A stretch of 64,000 bases of DNA from Pseudomonas mediterranea CFBP 5447 (GTDB lineage: Bacteria > Pseudomonadota > Gammaproteobacteria > Pseudomonadales > Pseudomonadaceae): NCBI RefSeq assembly GCF_000774145.1, contig NZ_KN322986.1:1-64000 (forward strand), written 5' to 3'. Shown in pieces: positions 1-9,067 of the stretch; the first letter of the stretch is position 1, and every line of letters begins with the position of its first letter. The notes below the pieces were generated by a model. That model was not told where the DNA came from, made no database searches, and worked only from the letters and a program-made list of their open reading frames with translations. The position numbers were made by a program, and so were the translations under genes.

Positions 1-44
1 AATTATAGAGACTCAGAATCTGCCGTCAACACCTATTTGCAGTC

Positions 45-1244
45 TTATTCGGATTTCAGCGTGATACGCGCAAAGGCCTTCTTACCGGCCTGGCATACAT
101 GGGTAGAACCCAGCTCATATATATAGGTGCGATCCACAACCTCGCCATCTATACGAACCCCACCCGAACCCAGGAGATCTCGCGCCACTGCCGCATTCTT
201 GACCAGCCCCGCCTTATTAAGGACTGCGGCAATCGGCATGGACTCGGTAGCGGACAGCTCGATCTCCGGCAGATCATCCGGAAGCTCGCCATCCTTCATC
301 CGATTACCCGCCGCACGGTGGGCATTGGCCGCAGCCTCTTCGCCATGGAAGCGAGCAACGATCTCCTCAGCAAGTTTTATCTTGATATCCCGCGGGTTGG
401 CCCCCGCCTCGACATCTGCACGGAACGCATTGATCTCATCCATGGAGCGGAAGCTCAACAGCTCGAAATAACGCCACATCAACGCATCAGGGATGGAAAC
501 CAGCTTGCCGTACATGACTCCCGGTGCTTCCTGGATGCCAACGTAGTTGCCCAACGACTTGGACATCTTCTTCACACCATCCAGACCCTCCAGCAACGGC
601 ATGGTCAAGATGCACTGAGCTTCCTGGCCATAACCACGCTGCAGCTCACGCCCCATCAGCAGATTGAACTTCTGATCCGTGCCGCCGAGCTCAACGTCCG
701 CGCGTAATGCGACCGAGTCATAACCCTGCACCAGCGGGTAGAGAAACTCATGGATGGCGATCGGCTGATTGGTTGTGTAGCGCTTATCGAAGTCATCGCG
801 CTCGAGCATGCGAGCCACGGTGTACTGGGACGTCAGGCGGATGAAATCCGCCGGCCCCATCTGATCCATCCAGGTGGAGTTGAAAGCCACTTCGGTCTTG
901 GCCGGATCGAGAATCTTGAATACCTGAGCCTTGTAGGTCTCGGCGTTATCGAGCACCTGCTCGCGAGTCAGCGGCGGACGCGTTGCGCTCTTCCCGCTCG
1001 GATCACCGATCATCCCGGTGAAGTCACCTATGAGGAAGATGACCTGATGCCCCAGATCCTGGAACTGACGCAGCTTGTTAATAAGCACGGTATGGCCCAG
1101 GTGCAGATCGGGCGCCGTCGGATCGAAACCAGCCTTGATACGCAGCGGCTGCCCGCGCTTGAGCTTCTCGATCAGCTCGGACTCGACCAACAGTTCTTCC
1201 GCACCACGTTTGATCAGCGCTAGCTGCTCTTCAACCGACTTCAT
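45..1244 (-). CDS. tyrS: Tyrosyl-tRNA synthetase
   Basis: Charges tRNA-Tyr with tyrosine using ATP, in the cytoplasm. The product is 399 residues. The class I HIGH-type motif appears as HLGH at 48-51, the KMSKS loop is at 226-230, and an RNA-binding S4 domain fills the C-terminus. I start at the ATG at 1244 (MKSVEEQ); an in-frame extension to 1307 has no family support. It is divergent from the M23 peptidase gene. P. aeruginosa carries two such enzymes, tyrS and tyrZ, and from its position beside anmK and the peptidase this one corresponds to the tyrZ copy. That assignment rests on remembered synteny. Confidence 0.95.
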   Translation of the reverse strand: MKSVEEQLALIKRGAEELLVESELIEKLKRGQPLRIKAGFDPTAPDLHLGHTVLINKLRQFQDLGHQVIFLIGDFTGMIGDPSGKSATRPPLTREQVLDNAETYKAQVFKILDPAKTEVAFNSTWMDQMGPADFIRLTSQYTVARMLERDDFDKRYTTNQPIAIHEFLYPLVQGYDSVALRADVELGGTDQKFNLLMGRELQRGYGQEAQCILTMPLLEGLDGVKKMSKSLGNYVGIQEAPGVMYGKLVSIPDALMWRYFELLSFRSMDEINAFRADVEAGANPRDIKIKLAEEIVARFHGEEAAANAHRAAGNRMKDGELPDDLPEIELSATESMPIAAVLNKAGLVKNAAVARDLLGSGGVRIDGEVVDRTYIYELGSTHVCQAGKKAFARITLKSE

Positions 1245-1356
1245 AACAGACCCGCAAGGCTCAGATTCAAAGGGCCCCAACCATACAAGATCGCGCACCA
1301 AATACAAGGCTTGCCCGGCGCGCGGACGCCAATCCGCAAGCAGAGCGCGTCCGGGC

Positions 1357-1385
1357 TTGCTTCGCAGGGGATTTGGTTATATTTT
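1357..1385 (+). promoter_or_regulatory. Candidate promoter of the M23 peptidase-anmK unit
   Basis: A TTGCTT hexamer at 1357-1362 is followed 15 to 17 bases later by an A/T-rich block (TATATT at 1378, TATTTT at 1380) in otherwise GC-rich DNA. The block lies about 70 bases before the peptidase ATG. This is pattern recognition only. Confidence 0.35.
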
Positions 1386-1453
1386 ATACAGTTATTTCAT
1401 CTTCATCATGTCATTCATCTTTTCCAATTCATATTTCAAAAGCCAAATTACTT

Positions 1454-2869
1454 ATGACCACAGAACCGTCTAAAGCGCCGCCGCTTTACCCAAAGACCCA
1501 CCTGCTTGCCGCAAGCGGCATCGCAGCCCTCCTTAGCCTGGCGCTCCTGGTGTTTCCTTCCAGCGATGTTGAAGCCAAAAAGACGACTCTGAGTCTTGAA
1601 CTGGAAAGCCCTGCTGAACAGCTGACACAAGAACAAGACGCTGCCGAAGCCGTTCAAGCCACAAACGAACCGGCTGCCTCTCCTTTCGCGCAGATAGACG
1701 ATGGCGCCGAAGACACCACCGAGGCCGCCCAGGCACAGCCTCCGGCCGTGGAAGAGAAGAAAGAGCCGGGACACCGCGAGGTGATCGTGGCCAAGGGCGA
1801 CACCCTGTCTACCCTCTTCGAGAAGGTTGGCCTGCCCGCCGCATCCGTCCATGAAGTGCTGGACAGCGACAAGCAAGCCAAGCAGTTCACCCAGTTGAAA
1901 CACGGCCAGAAGCTCGAATTCGAACTCAACCCGGAAGGGCAACTGACCAGCCTGCACACCAAGCTGAGCGACCTGGAAAGCATCACCCTGACCAAGAATG
2001 ACAAGGGTTATGTATTCAACCGCGTGACTGCCAAGCCAACCATACGCTCAGCGTACGTCCATGGCGTGATCAACAGTTCGCTGTCGCAATCGGCCGCACG
2101 TGCCGGCCTTTCCCATAGCCTGACAATGGACATGGCCAGTGTTTTTGGCTACGACATCGACTTCGCCCAGGATATTCGCCAGGGCGACGAGTTCGATGTC
2201 ATCTACGAACAGAAAGTGGTCAATGGAAAGAGCGTTGGCAACGGTCCGATCCTTTCCGCGCGCTTCACCAACCGGGGCAAGACCTACACGGCAGTGCGCT
2301 ATACCAACAAACAAGGCAACAGCAGTTACTACACCGCCGACGGCAACAGCATGCGCAAGGCCTTCATCCGCACACCGGTTGACTTCGCCCGCATCAGCTC
2401 GAAGTTCTCCGCAGGCCGTAAACACCCGATCCTGAACAAGATCCGCGCCCATAAAGGCGTCGACTATGCCGCCCCACGAGGCACGCCCATCAAGGCCGCC
2501 GGCGACGGCAAGGTACTGCTGGCCGGACGTCGTGGCGGTTATGGCAACACGGTGATCATCCAGCACGGCAATACCTATCGCACCTTGTACGGCCATATGC
2601 AGGGCTTCGCCAAAGGCGTGAAGACGGGCGGCACCGTCAAGCAAGGCCAGGTGATCGGCTATATCGGTACTACCGGCCTGTCCACCGGTCCGCACCTTCA
2701 CTACGAATTCCAGGTCAACGGCGTTCACGTCGATCCACTCGGCCAGAAACTGCCGATGGCGGACCCGATCGCCAAGTCCGAGCGCGCGCGTTTCCTGGCG
2801 CAAAGCCAGCCCCTGATGGCTCGCATGGATCAAGAGAAAGCCACGCTGCTCGCCTCGAGCAAACGCTAA
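1454..2869 (+). CDS. M23-family murein DD-endopeptidase, membrane anchored (MepM-like)
   Basis: A predicted envelope peptidase that cuts peptide cross-links in peptidoglycan. The 471-residue product has a short cytoplasmic N-terminus, one transmembrane segment near residues 16-34, and an acidic, Gln/Ala-rich linker. A LysM/OapA-like region covers roughly 107-170, and a LytM (M23) domain forms the C-terminal third. Zinc-binding residues are visible in HKGVD (H333, D337) and HLH (414-416), so the enzyme should be active. The ATG at 1454 is preferred over an upstream in-frame ATG at 1373, which would add a Ser/His-rich stretch unlike the family. anmK begins 3 bases after the stop, so the two genes are probably co-transcribed. 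Confidence 0.9.
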   Translation: MTTEPSKAPPLYPKTHLLAASGIAALLSLALLVFPSSDVEAKKTTLSLELESPAEQLTQEQDAAEAVQATNEPAASPFAQIDDGAEDTTEAAQAQPPAVEEKKEPGHREVIVAKGDTLSTLFEKVGLPAASVHEVLDSDKQAKQFTQLKHGQKLEFELNPEGQLTSLHTKLSDLESITLTKNDKGYVFNRVTAKPTIRSAYVHGVINSSLSQSAARAGLSHSLTMDMASVFGYDIDFAQDIRQGDEFDVIYEQKVVNGKSVGNGPILSARFTNRGKTYTAVRYTNKQGNSSYYTADGNSMRKAFIRTPVDFARISSKFSAGRKHPILNKIRAHKGVDYAAPRGTPIKAAGDGKVLLAGRRGGYGNTVIIQHGNTYRTLYGHMQGFAKGVKTGGTVKQGQVIGYIGTTGLSTGPHLHYEFQVNGVHVDPLGQKLPMADPIAKSERARFLAQSQPLMARMDQEKATLLASSKR

Positions 2870-2872
2870 GCC

Positions 2873-3964
2873 ATGGCGCTCTATATGGGTGTGATGTCCG
2901 GAACCAGCCTGGATGGCCTGGACATCGCGCTGGTAGAACTGACCCCGGCGATCAGACTGGTCGCCACGCATTACATTCCCATGCCCGACGCGCTGCGCAC
3001 CGAGCTATTTGGCTTGTGCAGCAGCGGACCCGACGAAATCGCCCGCTCCGCCATTGCCCAGCAGAACTGGGTACGATTGGCGGCACAAGGCATTAATGCC
3101 CTGCTCGATAGCCAGAAGCTCAAGCCGGAGGATGTCAGGGCGGTTGGCAGCCATGGCCAGACCATCCGTCATGAACCAGCACGCGGCTTCACCGTGCAGA
3201 TCGGCAATCCCGCACTGCTGAGCGAGCTGACCGGCATTACCGTCGTCAGCGATTTCCGCAGCCGCGACGTCGCCGCCGGCGGACAAGGCGCACCGCTGGT
3301 CCCCGCCTTTCACGAAGCCCTGTTTGAAGGGCGGACCGGCCACCGTGCCGTGTTGAATGTCGGCGGCTTCAGCAATCTCAGCCTGATAGAACCTGAAAAA
3401 CCCGTGGCCGGTTTCGATTGCGGCCCGGGCAACGTACTGCTGGACGCCTGGATTCATCAACAGCGCCAGGAGCATTTTGATCGCGACGGCCAGTGGGCAG
3501 CGAGCGGCAAGGTGGAACCAACGCTGCTCAAGGCCCTGCTCAGCGACCCTTTCTTCCTGACCAAGGGCCCCAAAAGCACCGGACGGGAAGTGTTCAACCT
3601 GCCCTGGCTGACCCGGCATCTGTCGAATTTGCCCGTTTTTGCTGCCGAAGACGTACAGGCTACGTTGCTTGAACTGACGGCATTGACCATCGTCGAATCA
3701 TTGCAAAGTGCCCAACCGGATACGGATGAGTTGCTGGTCTGCGGTGGCGGCGTGCATAACCGCACACTGATGAAGCGCCTGGCCGATCTCCTGCCGGACA
3801 CCAAGGTCAGCAGCACGGCTGTTTATGGTGTAGACCCGGATTGGGTCGAAGCCATGGCCTTCGCGTGGCTTGCGCATTGCTGTCTGGAAAATATTCCCGC
3901 AAATCGCCCAAGCGTTACGGGCGCGCGCGGCTTACGTGTACTCGGCGCCATCTACCCCGCTTGA
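2873..3964 (+). CDS. anmK: Anhydro-N-acetylmuramic acid kinase
   Basis: Cytosolic enzyme of wall recycling. It cleaves the 1,6-anhydro ring of anhMurNAc and phosphorylates it to MurNAc-6-phosphate with ATP. The 363 residues match the family length. The ATP-binding GTSLDG is at 10-15, and the catalytic base is D182 in FDCGPGN. It lies directly behind the M23 peptidase gene, pairing wall cleavage with fragment reuse. Later pathway steps, amgK and murU, are also in this window at 32406-34099. A strong terminator follows. Confidence 0.96.
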   Translation: MALYMGVMSGTSLDGLDIALVELTPAIRLVATHYIPMPDALRTELFGLCSSGPDEIARSAIAQQNWVRLAAQGINALLDSQKLKPEDVRAVGSHGQTIRHEPARGFTVQIGNPALLSELTGITVVSDFRSRDVAAGGQGAPLVPAFHEALFEGRTGHRAVLNVGGFSNLSLIEPEKPVAGFDCGPGNVLLDAWIHQQRQEHFDRDGQWAASGKVEPTLLKALLSDPFFLTKGPKSTGREVFNLPWLTRHLSNLPVFAAEDVQATLLELTALTIVESLQSAQPDTDELLVCGGGVHNRTLMKRLADLLPDTKVSSTAVYGVDPDWVEAMAFAWLAHCCLENIPANRPSVTGARGLRVLGAIYPA

Positions 3965-3985
3965 TCCCGCAGGTTGATCTCTGGA

Positions 3986-4030
3986 CAGCAAAACGCCGCA
4001 GAGCCCTAAGGCACTGCGGCGTTTTTGCTG
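3986..4030. terminator. Bidirectional terminator between anmK and erpA
   Basis: A long inverted repeat (CAGCAAAAACGCCGCAG-type arms) has A-runs on the left and T-runs on the right. It can therefore end anmK on the plus strand and erpA on the minus strand. Confidence 0.85.
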
Positions 4031-4044
4031 AAGCTGTCGGCGGA

Positions 4045-4395
4045 TCAGATCGAGAACGAAGAACCGCAACCACAAGTGGTAGTAGCGTTCGGATTCTTGA
4101 TCACGAAACGTGAACCTTCCAGACCTTCCTGGTAGTCCACTTCGGCACCGGCCAAATACTGAAAGCTCATTGGATCGACCACCAGACTGACGCCTTCGCG
4201 CTCGACGATGGTGTCATCTTCGGCCACTTCTTCATCGAACGTGAAGCCGTACTGAAAACCCGAACAACCGCCGCCCGTCACGAAGACGCGCAGCTTCAAA
4301 CGATCATTTCCCTCTTCATCGACGAGGCTCTTCACCTTGTGCGCGGCACCGTGGGTGAATTGCAAAGCTGTGGGAGTGAAGGTTTCGACGCTCAT
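4045..4395 (-). CDS. erpA: Iron-sulfur cluster insertion protein ErpA
   Basis: A-type carrier that delivers Fe-S clusters to apoproteins, in E. coli including isoprenoid enzymes. The 116-residue product carries the three conserved cysteines C44, C108 and C110 in the GCSG and CGCG contexts. It is a single-gene unit with its own strong promoter and an inverted repeat over that promoter (separate entries), and it converges on anmK through a shared terminator. Confidence 0.96.
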   Translation of the reverse strand: MSVETFTPTALQFTHGAAHKVKSLVDEEGNDRLKLRVFVTGGGCSGFQYGFTFDEEVAEDDTIVEREGVSLVVDPMSFQYLAGAEVDYQEGLEGSRFVIKNPNATTTCGCGSSFSI

Positions 4396-4424
4396 GCTGA
4401 ATATCTCCCGGCGCTGACGCCGCC

Positions 4425-4448
4425 ATAATGCCTAATGGCGGGCATTAT
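4425..4448. promoter_or_regulatory. Inverted repeat over the erpA promoter (candidate operator)
   Basis: ATAATGCC and GGCATTAT form a perfect 8-base inverted repeat with an 8-base centre. It overlaps the -10 element and the expected start of transcription. The position suits a repressor site. IscR is the natural candidate because it controls Fe-S genes, but I could not match the arms to an IscR consensus by eye. Confidence 0.45.
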
Positions 4449-4473
4449 CCGCTTCTCCTAGAAAATTGGTCAA
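4444..4473 (-). promoter_or_regulatory. Promoter of erpA
   Basis: Read on the minus strand: TTGACC at 4473-4468, an 18-base spacer, then GATAAT at 4449-4444. Each hexamer matches five of six sigma-70 consensus positions. It lies about 50 bases upstream of the erpA ATG. Confidence 0.65.
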
Positions 4474-4487
4474 CTATTACAAGAGCA

Positions 4488-4510
4488 GCGGCAAGCTTCG
4501 CGCTTGCCGC
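4488..4510 (-). terminator. Terminator-like hairpin after argC
   Basis: GCGGCAAGC and GCTTGCCGC make a perfect 9-bp stem with a 5-base loop just beyond the argC stop. The following minus-strand DNA is only moderately T-rich. Confidence 0.5.
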
Positions 4511-4522
4511 CCACGGCTGTTG

Positions 4523-5557
4523 TCAAGGCAACATCCCCGCATGGGACAAGCCCAGCCGCTCATCCAGGCCGAACAGAATGTTCAGATTCTGCACCGCCTG
4601 ACCGGACGCGCCCTTGACCAGGTTATCGATGACCGACAGCACCACGACCAGATCGCCGTCCTGCGGACGGTGCACCGCAATCCGGCAGACATTTGCCCCC
4701 CGTACACTGCGCGTTTCCGGGTGGCTGCCAGCGGGCATGACGTCGACGAACGGTTCGTCGGCATAACGCTTCTCGAACAGCGCCTGCAGGTCCACGGAGC
4801 GATCTGCAACGGTTGCGTACAGCGTGGAGTGGATGCCGCGGATCATGGGCGTCAGATGCGGCACGAACGTCAGGCCGACGTCCTTGCCCGCCGCCCGGCG
4901 CAGGCCCTGGCGAATTTCCGGCAGATGACGGTGACCTTTGACGGCGTAGGCTTTCATGCTTTCCGATGTCTCGGAGTACAAGGAACCGACGCTGGCACCG
5001 CGACCGGCACCACTGACACCGGATTTGCAATCGGCGATCAGCCGCGAGGCATCGGCAAGGCCGGCCTCGAGCAACGGCAGGAAGCCCAACTGCGTAGCGG
5101 TTGGATAACAACCCGGTACCGCAATCAGCCGTGCCTGCCGGATTTTCTCGCGGTTGACTTCCGGCAGCCCATAGACCGCCTCGTCCAGCAGCTCTGGGGC
5201 ACCGTGAGGTTGCCCATACCATTTGGCCCATTCATCCGCGTCCTGCAGGCGGAAGTCCGCCGACAGGTCGATGACCTTGGTCCCGGCGGCCAGCAGTTCA
5301 CCCGCCAGGGCGTGGGCGACACCATGCGGCGTAGCGAAGAACACCACGTCGCAGGCCCCCAGGGTCTTGATGTCTGGAACGCTGAACGCCAGGCCATCGT
5401 AATGGCCTCGCAGGTTCGGATACATGTCGGCAACGGCCAGACCGGCCTCGGATCGGGAGGTAATGACCACCACCTCAGCTTGCGGATGCTGTGCCAACAG
5501 ACGCAGCAGTTCGACACCGGTGTAACCCGTGCCGCCGACGATACCGACCTTGACCAT
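4523..5557 (-). CDS. argC: N-acetyl-gamma-glutamyl-phosphate reductase
   Basis: Third step of arginine synthesis: NADPH-dependent reduction of N-acetylglutamyl phosphate to the semialdehyde. The product is 344 residues. The Rossmann motif GGTGYTG is at 8-14, and the catalytic cysteine C150 lies in VPGCYPTA. The ATG at 5557 (MVKVGIVGG) puts the nucleotide-binding motif at its usual distance from the N-terminus; an upstream in-frame ATG at 5647 adds a non-conserved 30 residues. It is divergent from hemJ. Confidence 0.96.
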   Translation of the reverse strand: MVKVGIVGGTGYTGVELLRLLAQHPQAEVVVITSRSEAGLAVADMYPNLRGHYDGLAFSVPDIKTLGACDVVFFATPHGVAHALAGELLAAGTKVIDLSADFRLQDADEWAKWYGQPHGAPELLDEAVYGLPEVNREKIRQARLIAVPGCYPTATQLGFLPLLEAGLADASRLIADCKSGVSGAGRGASVGSLYSETSESMKAYAVKGHRHLPEIRQGLRRAAGKDVGLTFVPHLTPMIRGIHSTLYATVADRSVDLQALFEKRYADEPFVDVMPAGSHPETRSVRGANVCRIAVHRPQDGDLVVVLSVIDNLVKGASGQAVQNLNILFGLDERLGLSHAGMLP

Positions 5558-5690
5558 AAACCTGCCCTCAACGAACCCACTGGAAAGCCGTCGATGATAG
5601 GGGCCGCGCGGCTTGCCGACAACCGCCAAGGTGACGTGTGGCCGCATGAATGACTACTATCGAACTACCGTAAATTGGGAATCACCAAAA

Positions 5691-6122
5691 ATGCTCTATC
5701 TGTGGCTCAAAGCACTTCACATTGTCAGCATGGTCTGCTGGTTCGCTGGCCTGTTCTATCTGCCTCGCCTGTTCGTCTATCACGCTCAAAGCGAGGACAG
5801 CGTCAGCAAGGAACGCTTCAGCATCATGGAACGCAAGTTGTATCGCGGCATCATGGGGCCGGCGATGATTGCCACCCTGGTGTTTGGCATCTGGCTGCTC
5901 AGTCTCAACGCCGGGGCCTATTTCGGCCAAAGCGCCTGGATGCATGCAAAGCTGACCCTGGTGGTGCTGCTGATCGGTTATCACCACATGTGCGGAGCCC
6001 AGGTGAAACGCTTCGCTCGCGGTGAAAACACCCGCAGCCATGTCTTTTATCGCTGGTTCAACGAAGTACCAGTATTGATACTGCTGGCTATCGTCATCCT
6101 GGTGGTCGTCCGACCGTTCTAA
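5691..6122 (+). CDS. hemJ: Protoporphyrinogen IX oxidase HemJ
   Basis: Integral membrane enzyme for the penultimate step of haem synthesis, oxidising protoporphyrinogen IX to protoporphyrin IX. The 143-residue product has about four hydrophobic segments and a conserved histidine (H10) in the first helix. I chose the ATG at 5691 (MLYLWLKALH), which starts the family-conserved sequence; an earlier in-frame ATG at 5613 overlaps the argC leader region. It is transcribed away from argC. Confidence 0.9.
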   Translation: MLYLWLKALHIVSMVCWFAGLFYLPRLFVYHAQSEDSVSKERFSIMERKLYRGIMGPAMIATLVFGIWLLSLNAGAYFGQSAWMHAKLTLVVLLIGYHHMCGAQVKRFARGENTRSHVFYRWFNEVPVLILLAIVILVVVRPF

Positions 6123-6157
6123 CCTCCAATCGGCACTCTTCATCCGGGGCAATTCCA

Positions 6158-7126
6158 ATGTCGCTACCCGCATTGCTTGAACAACGCTTGCGCCTGCCCG
6201 TCGTGGCGGCACCGATGTTCCTGATCTCCAATCCACAGTTGGTGCTGGCTTGCTGTCGTAACGGCATCGTCGGCAGTTTCCCCGCACTGAACCAGCGCGA
6301 AAGCAGCGGTTTCAAGACTTGGCTGGAAGAAATCGAAGCGGGCCTGGCGAACATGGAGAACCCGGCGCCCTATGCCGTCAACCTGATCGTTCATCAAAGC
6401 AATCCAAGGCTCCAGGCCGACCTGGCCATCTGCATCGAGCACAAGGTGCCGATCGTCATCACCAGCCTCGGCGCCGTCAAGGAGCTGGTCGATGCCGTCC
6501 ACGGCTATGGGGGTCTGGTCTTCCACGACGTGACCACACGTCGTCATGCCGAGAAAGCCGCCGAAGCCGGTGTCGACGGCCTGATCGCCGTGGCCGCCGG
6601 TGCAGGCGGACATGCCGGGACCTGGAGCCCTTTTTCGCTGGTCGCCGAAATCCGCCAGTTCTTCGACAAGACCGTGCTGCTTGCGGGATGCCTGAACCAC
6701 GGCCATCAGATTCTGGCTGCGCAGATGCTCGGCGCCGATTTGGCCTACCTGGGAACACGCTTTATCGGTACGACTGAAAGTCACGCGCCTGACGCCTATA
6801 AAGAGATGTTGCTCACATCCCGAGCCGCAGACATCGTGCATACTCCTGCCGTGTCCGGTGTGCCGGCGAGTTTCATGCGCCAAAGCCTGGAAAACGCAGG
6901 TTTTGACCTGGCCGCCCTGCAAGGCAAAAGTGACGCGGCTTCCGCTTCGAAACTCAAACCATTGAACGATGAAGCCAAAGCCTGGAAAACCGTCTGGTCC
7001 GCAGGTCAGGGCGTTGGGGAAATCAGTGATTTGCCAAGCGTCGACCAGTTGGTGGCGCGCCTGGATGAAGAATACAGTGAGGCCCAGGCCCGAGCGGTAC
7101 AGCTTGGCGGCCGATGGCCCCGCTGA
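6158..7126 (+). CDS. Nitronate monooxygenase-like FMN flavoprotein
   Basis: Member of the nitronate monooxygenase / 2-nitropropane dioxygenase TIM-barrel family, which oxidises alkyl nitronates (such as propionate-3-nitronate) with FMN and O2. The product is 322 residues. Near the N-terminus is the substrate/FMN segment AAPMFLISN. The GAGGHAGTWSP segment carries a histidine (H152) at the usual active-site position. The substrate cannot be read from sequence. It follows hemJ by 35 bases on the same strand. Confidence 0.85.
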   Translation: MSLPALLEQRLRLPVVAAPMFLISNPQLVLACCRNGIVGSFPALNQRESSGFKTWLEEIEAGLANMENPAPYAVNLIVHQSNPRLQADLAICIEHKVPIVITSLGAVKELVDAVHGYGGLVFHDVTTRRHAEKAAEAGVDGLIAVAAGAGGHAGTWSPFSLVAEIRQFFDKTVLLAGCLNHGHQILAAQMLGADLAYLGTRFIGTTESHAPDAYKEMLLTSRAADIVHTPAVSGVPASFMRQSLENAGFDLAALQGKSDAASASKLKPLNDEAKAWKTVWSAGQGVGEISDLPSVDQLVARLDEEYSEAQARAVQLGGRWPR

Positions 7127-7179
7127 CACTTGCCTGATCAACAACAAATATCAAACTTTCAATGACAAGGATGCCCGTC

Positions 7180-8136
7180 ATGAGCGAAACCCGTTTCAAC
7201 ATCGTATTCGACGGAACCCTACTACCGGGCGTCGATGCAGCCACAGCCAAACTCAACCTCGCCAATCTGTTCAGGAGCGACATCAGCGCCATCGAGCGAC
7301 TGTTCGGCGGACACAAGGTAGCCCTGAAAAGCAACTTGTCCCAGACCGAGGCGCAGAAGTACCTGGAAGCCCTCAACCAGAGTGGGATCGACGCACGCAT
7401 CGAAGCCGAGCCAGCCCTCCAGCTGAATCTCGACGAAGTGCAGCAGTCGTCACCGCCAATGACCGCGCGTCATCCTGAATCGCTCATTGAACCGGCCTCC
7501 CCGTATGCGCCACCTCGGGCACATGTCGGCGACGCCGTTGCCGAGTACGCCACGCTCAAGCCGTTCAGCTTCGATGGGCGCATCGGACGCCTGCGATACC
7601 TTGCGTGGACCATGGCCCTGACCCTGGTCATGATGCTGGTGGTCGGCGCGGCATTCGCACTCGGGGCCGCATGGATCTTTACCTCCGGCTCGATAGCGGC
7701 AATGATCGTCGGCGGTTTGCTGGCAACGGTGGTATTCCTCGGCTTTGCCTACGTCAGCATTCAATTCAACGTTCAACGTCTGCATGACCTTGGCTGGTCC
7801 GGCTGGCTGTGGCTGCTGAACCTCATCCCATTCGTGGGCAGCGTCTTTCCGTTCGTGCTCATTTTTGCTCCCGGCAATGAAGGCGCCAACCGCTATGGTC
7901 CGCCACCGCCACGTAACAACACCGGGGTCAAGGTACTCGCGTCGCTCTGGCTCGTCATGATCGTACTGATCATCTTCGCCACAGTGGCTGGCGTCTTCAG
8001 CGCCATCGAGCAGGATTACGACACCAGCTCGCTGAGCAGCTACGAAAGCAGCGAATCCACGGATGAAGATGTCGCTGAACCAGCCGAAGAACCTGCCGAG
8101 GCAGAGGCACCTTCTGTAGACTCCGAGGAACAGTAA
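7180..8136 (+). CDS. DUF805 membrane protein
   Basis: The product is 318 residues and its function is unknown. A soluble N-terminal part (about 1-115) resembles small regulatory or binding domains. A DUF805 block follows, with its characteristic FDGRIGRLRYL entry and RLHDLGWSGW signature and about four membrane helices. The C-terminus is a strongly acidic Glu/Ala/Ser tail, probably disordered. The ATG at 7180 (MSETRFN) is preferred to the one at 7162 because the family-like sequence begins there. Confidence 0.75.
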   Translation: MSETRFNIVFDGTLLPGVDAATAKLNLANLFRSDISAIERLFGGHKVALKSNLSQTEAQKYLEALNQSGIDARIEAEPALQLNLDEVQQSSPPMTARHPESLIEPASPYAPPRAHVGDAVAEYATLKPFSFDGRIGRLRYLAWTMALTLVMMLVVGAAFALGAAWIFTSGSIAAMIVGGLLATVVFLGFAYVSIQFNVQRLHDLGWSGWLWLLNLIPFVGSVFPFVLIFAPGNEGANRYGPPPPRNNTGVKVLASLWLVMIVLIIFATVAGVFSAIEQDYDTSSLSSYESSESTDEDVAEPAEEPAEAEAPSVDSEEQ

Positions 8137-8198
8137 GCGCCCTTCGTTCCGGTGACAGTAAAGTCCACAGGCGACGGGCCGTTGTGATGGAGAACTGC

Positions 8199-8987
8199 AT
8201 GACCCGTTACGCCCTGATCACCGGTGCCTCCAGCGGCATCGGCCTGGCCATGGCCGAAGCCTTGGCCAGGCGCGGCCGCAATCTGCTGCTGGTGGCTCGA
8301 CAGCGCGATCGGTTGGAAAGTATTGCAATAGAACTGACCCAGCGGTTTGGCGTTGAAGTGCTTTTCCGGGCCTGCGACCTGGGGGAGCCGCTACGGCTTT
8401 CAGGTTTCCTGCTGGAACTGGAGGAAAGCGAGCGCCAGATCGATCTGCTGGTCAACTGCGCCGGGATGGGTACCTGCGGCCCGTTCCTCGGCCAGGACTG
8501 GATGACCGAGCAGGACCTGATCGAAGTCAACATCCTCGCCCTGACACGTCTCTGTCACGCCGTTGGTAATAGCATGGCATTGCATGGCGGCGGGCAGATC
8601 CTGAACGTCGCCTCGATTGCCGCTTTCCAACCGGGCCCCTGGATGAGCACCTATTACGCCAGCAAGGCCTATGTGCTGCACTTCTCCGAAGCACTGCGAG
8701 TCGAGCTGAAGAAATGCGCGATCAAGGTGTCGGTCCTTTGCCCGGGTCCGACCCAGACCGATTTTTTCGCCAAGGCCCATCTCGACGAACAGAAACTCAA
8801 GGACGGTAACCTGTTGATGAGCCCGGAAGAGGTGGCGCTGTATGCCGTGCGTGCGCTCGACAGAAACCGAGCAATCATCATCCCCGGACGCCGCAATCGC
8901 TGGCTCGCCGCGCTGCCGCGGCTAGGCTCGCGCTGGATGGTGCGAAGCATCGCCGGCCTGATCAACAAGGCGTACTGCCCACGCTGA
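8199..8987 (+). CDS. Short-chain dehydrogenase/reductase
   Basis: A classical SDR of 262 residues, probably NADP(H)-dependent. The cofactor motif TGASSGIG is at 8-15, NCAG is near 86-89, the catalytic serine is S139, and the YxxxK pair is Y152/K156. The C-terminal IIPGRRNRW segment is common in DltE/YqjQ-like SDRs. The substrate is unknown. The ATG at 8199 gives the normal distance to the glycine motif. Confidence 0.88.
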   Translation: MTRYALITGASSGIGLAMAEALARRGRNLLLVARQRDRLESIAIELTQRFGVEVLFRACDLGEPLRLSGFLLELEESERQIDLLVNCAGMGTCGPFLGQDWMTEQDLIEVNILALTRLCHAVGNSMALHGGGQILNVASIAAFQPGPWMSTYYASKAYVLHFSEALRVELKKCAIKVSVLCPGPTQTDFFAKAHLDEQKLKDGNLLMSPEEVALYAVRALDRNRAIIIPGRRNRWLAALPRLGSRWMVRSIAGLINKAYCPR

Positions 8988-9067
8988 ATGAAATTTGAAT
9001 GGAAACCCGGGCTCACCCGTCGAACCTTCAGTACACTCGACTTCCACAACCAAAGGGAGAAACAGCT

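Noticed and set aside
1..44. A ribosomal RNA operon at the left edge
   Set aside because: In P. aeruginosa an rRNA operon lies next to this tyrS-type gene, but the 44 bases available show no rRNA sequence.
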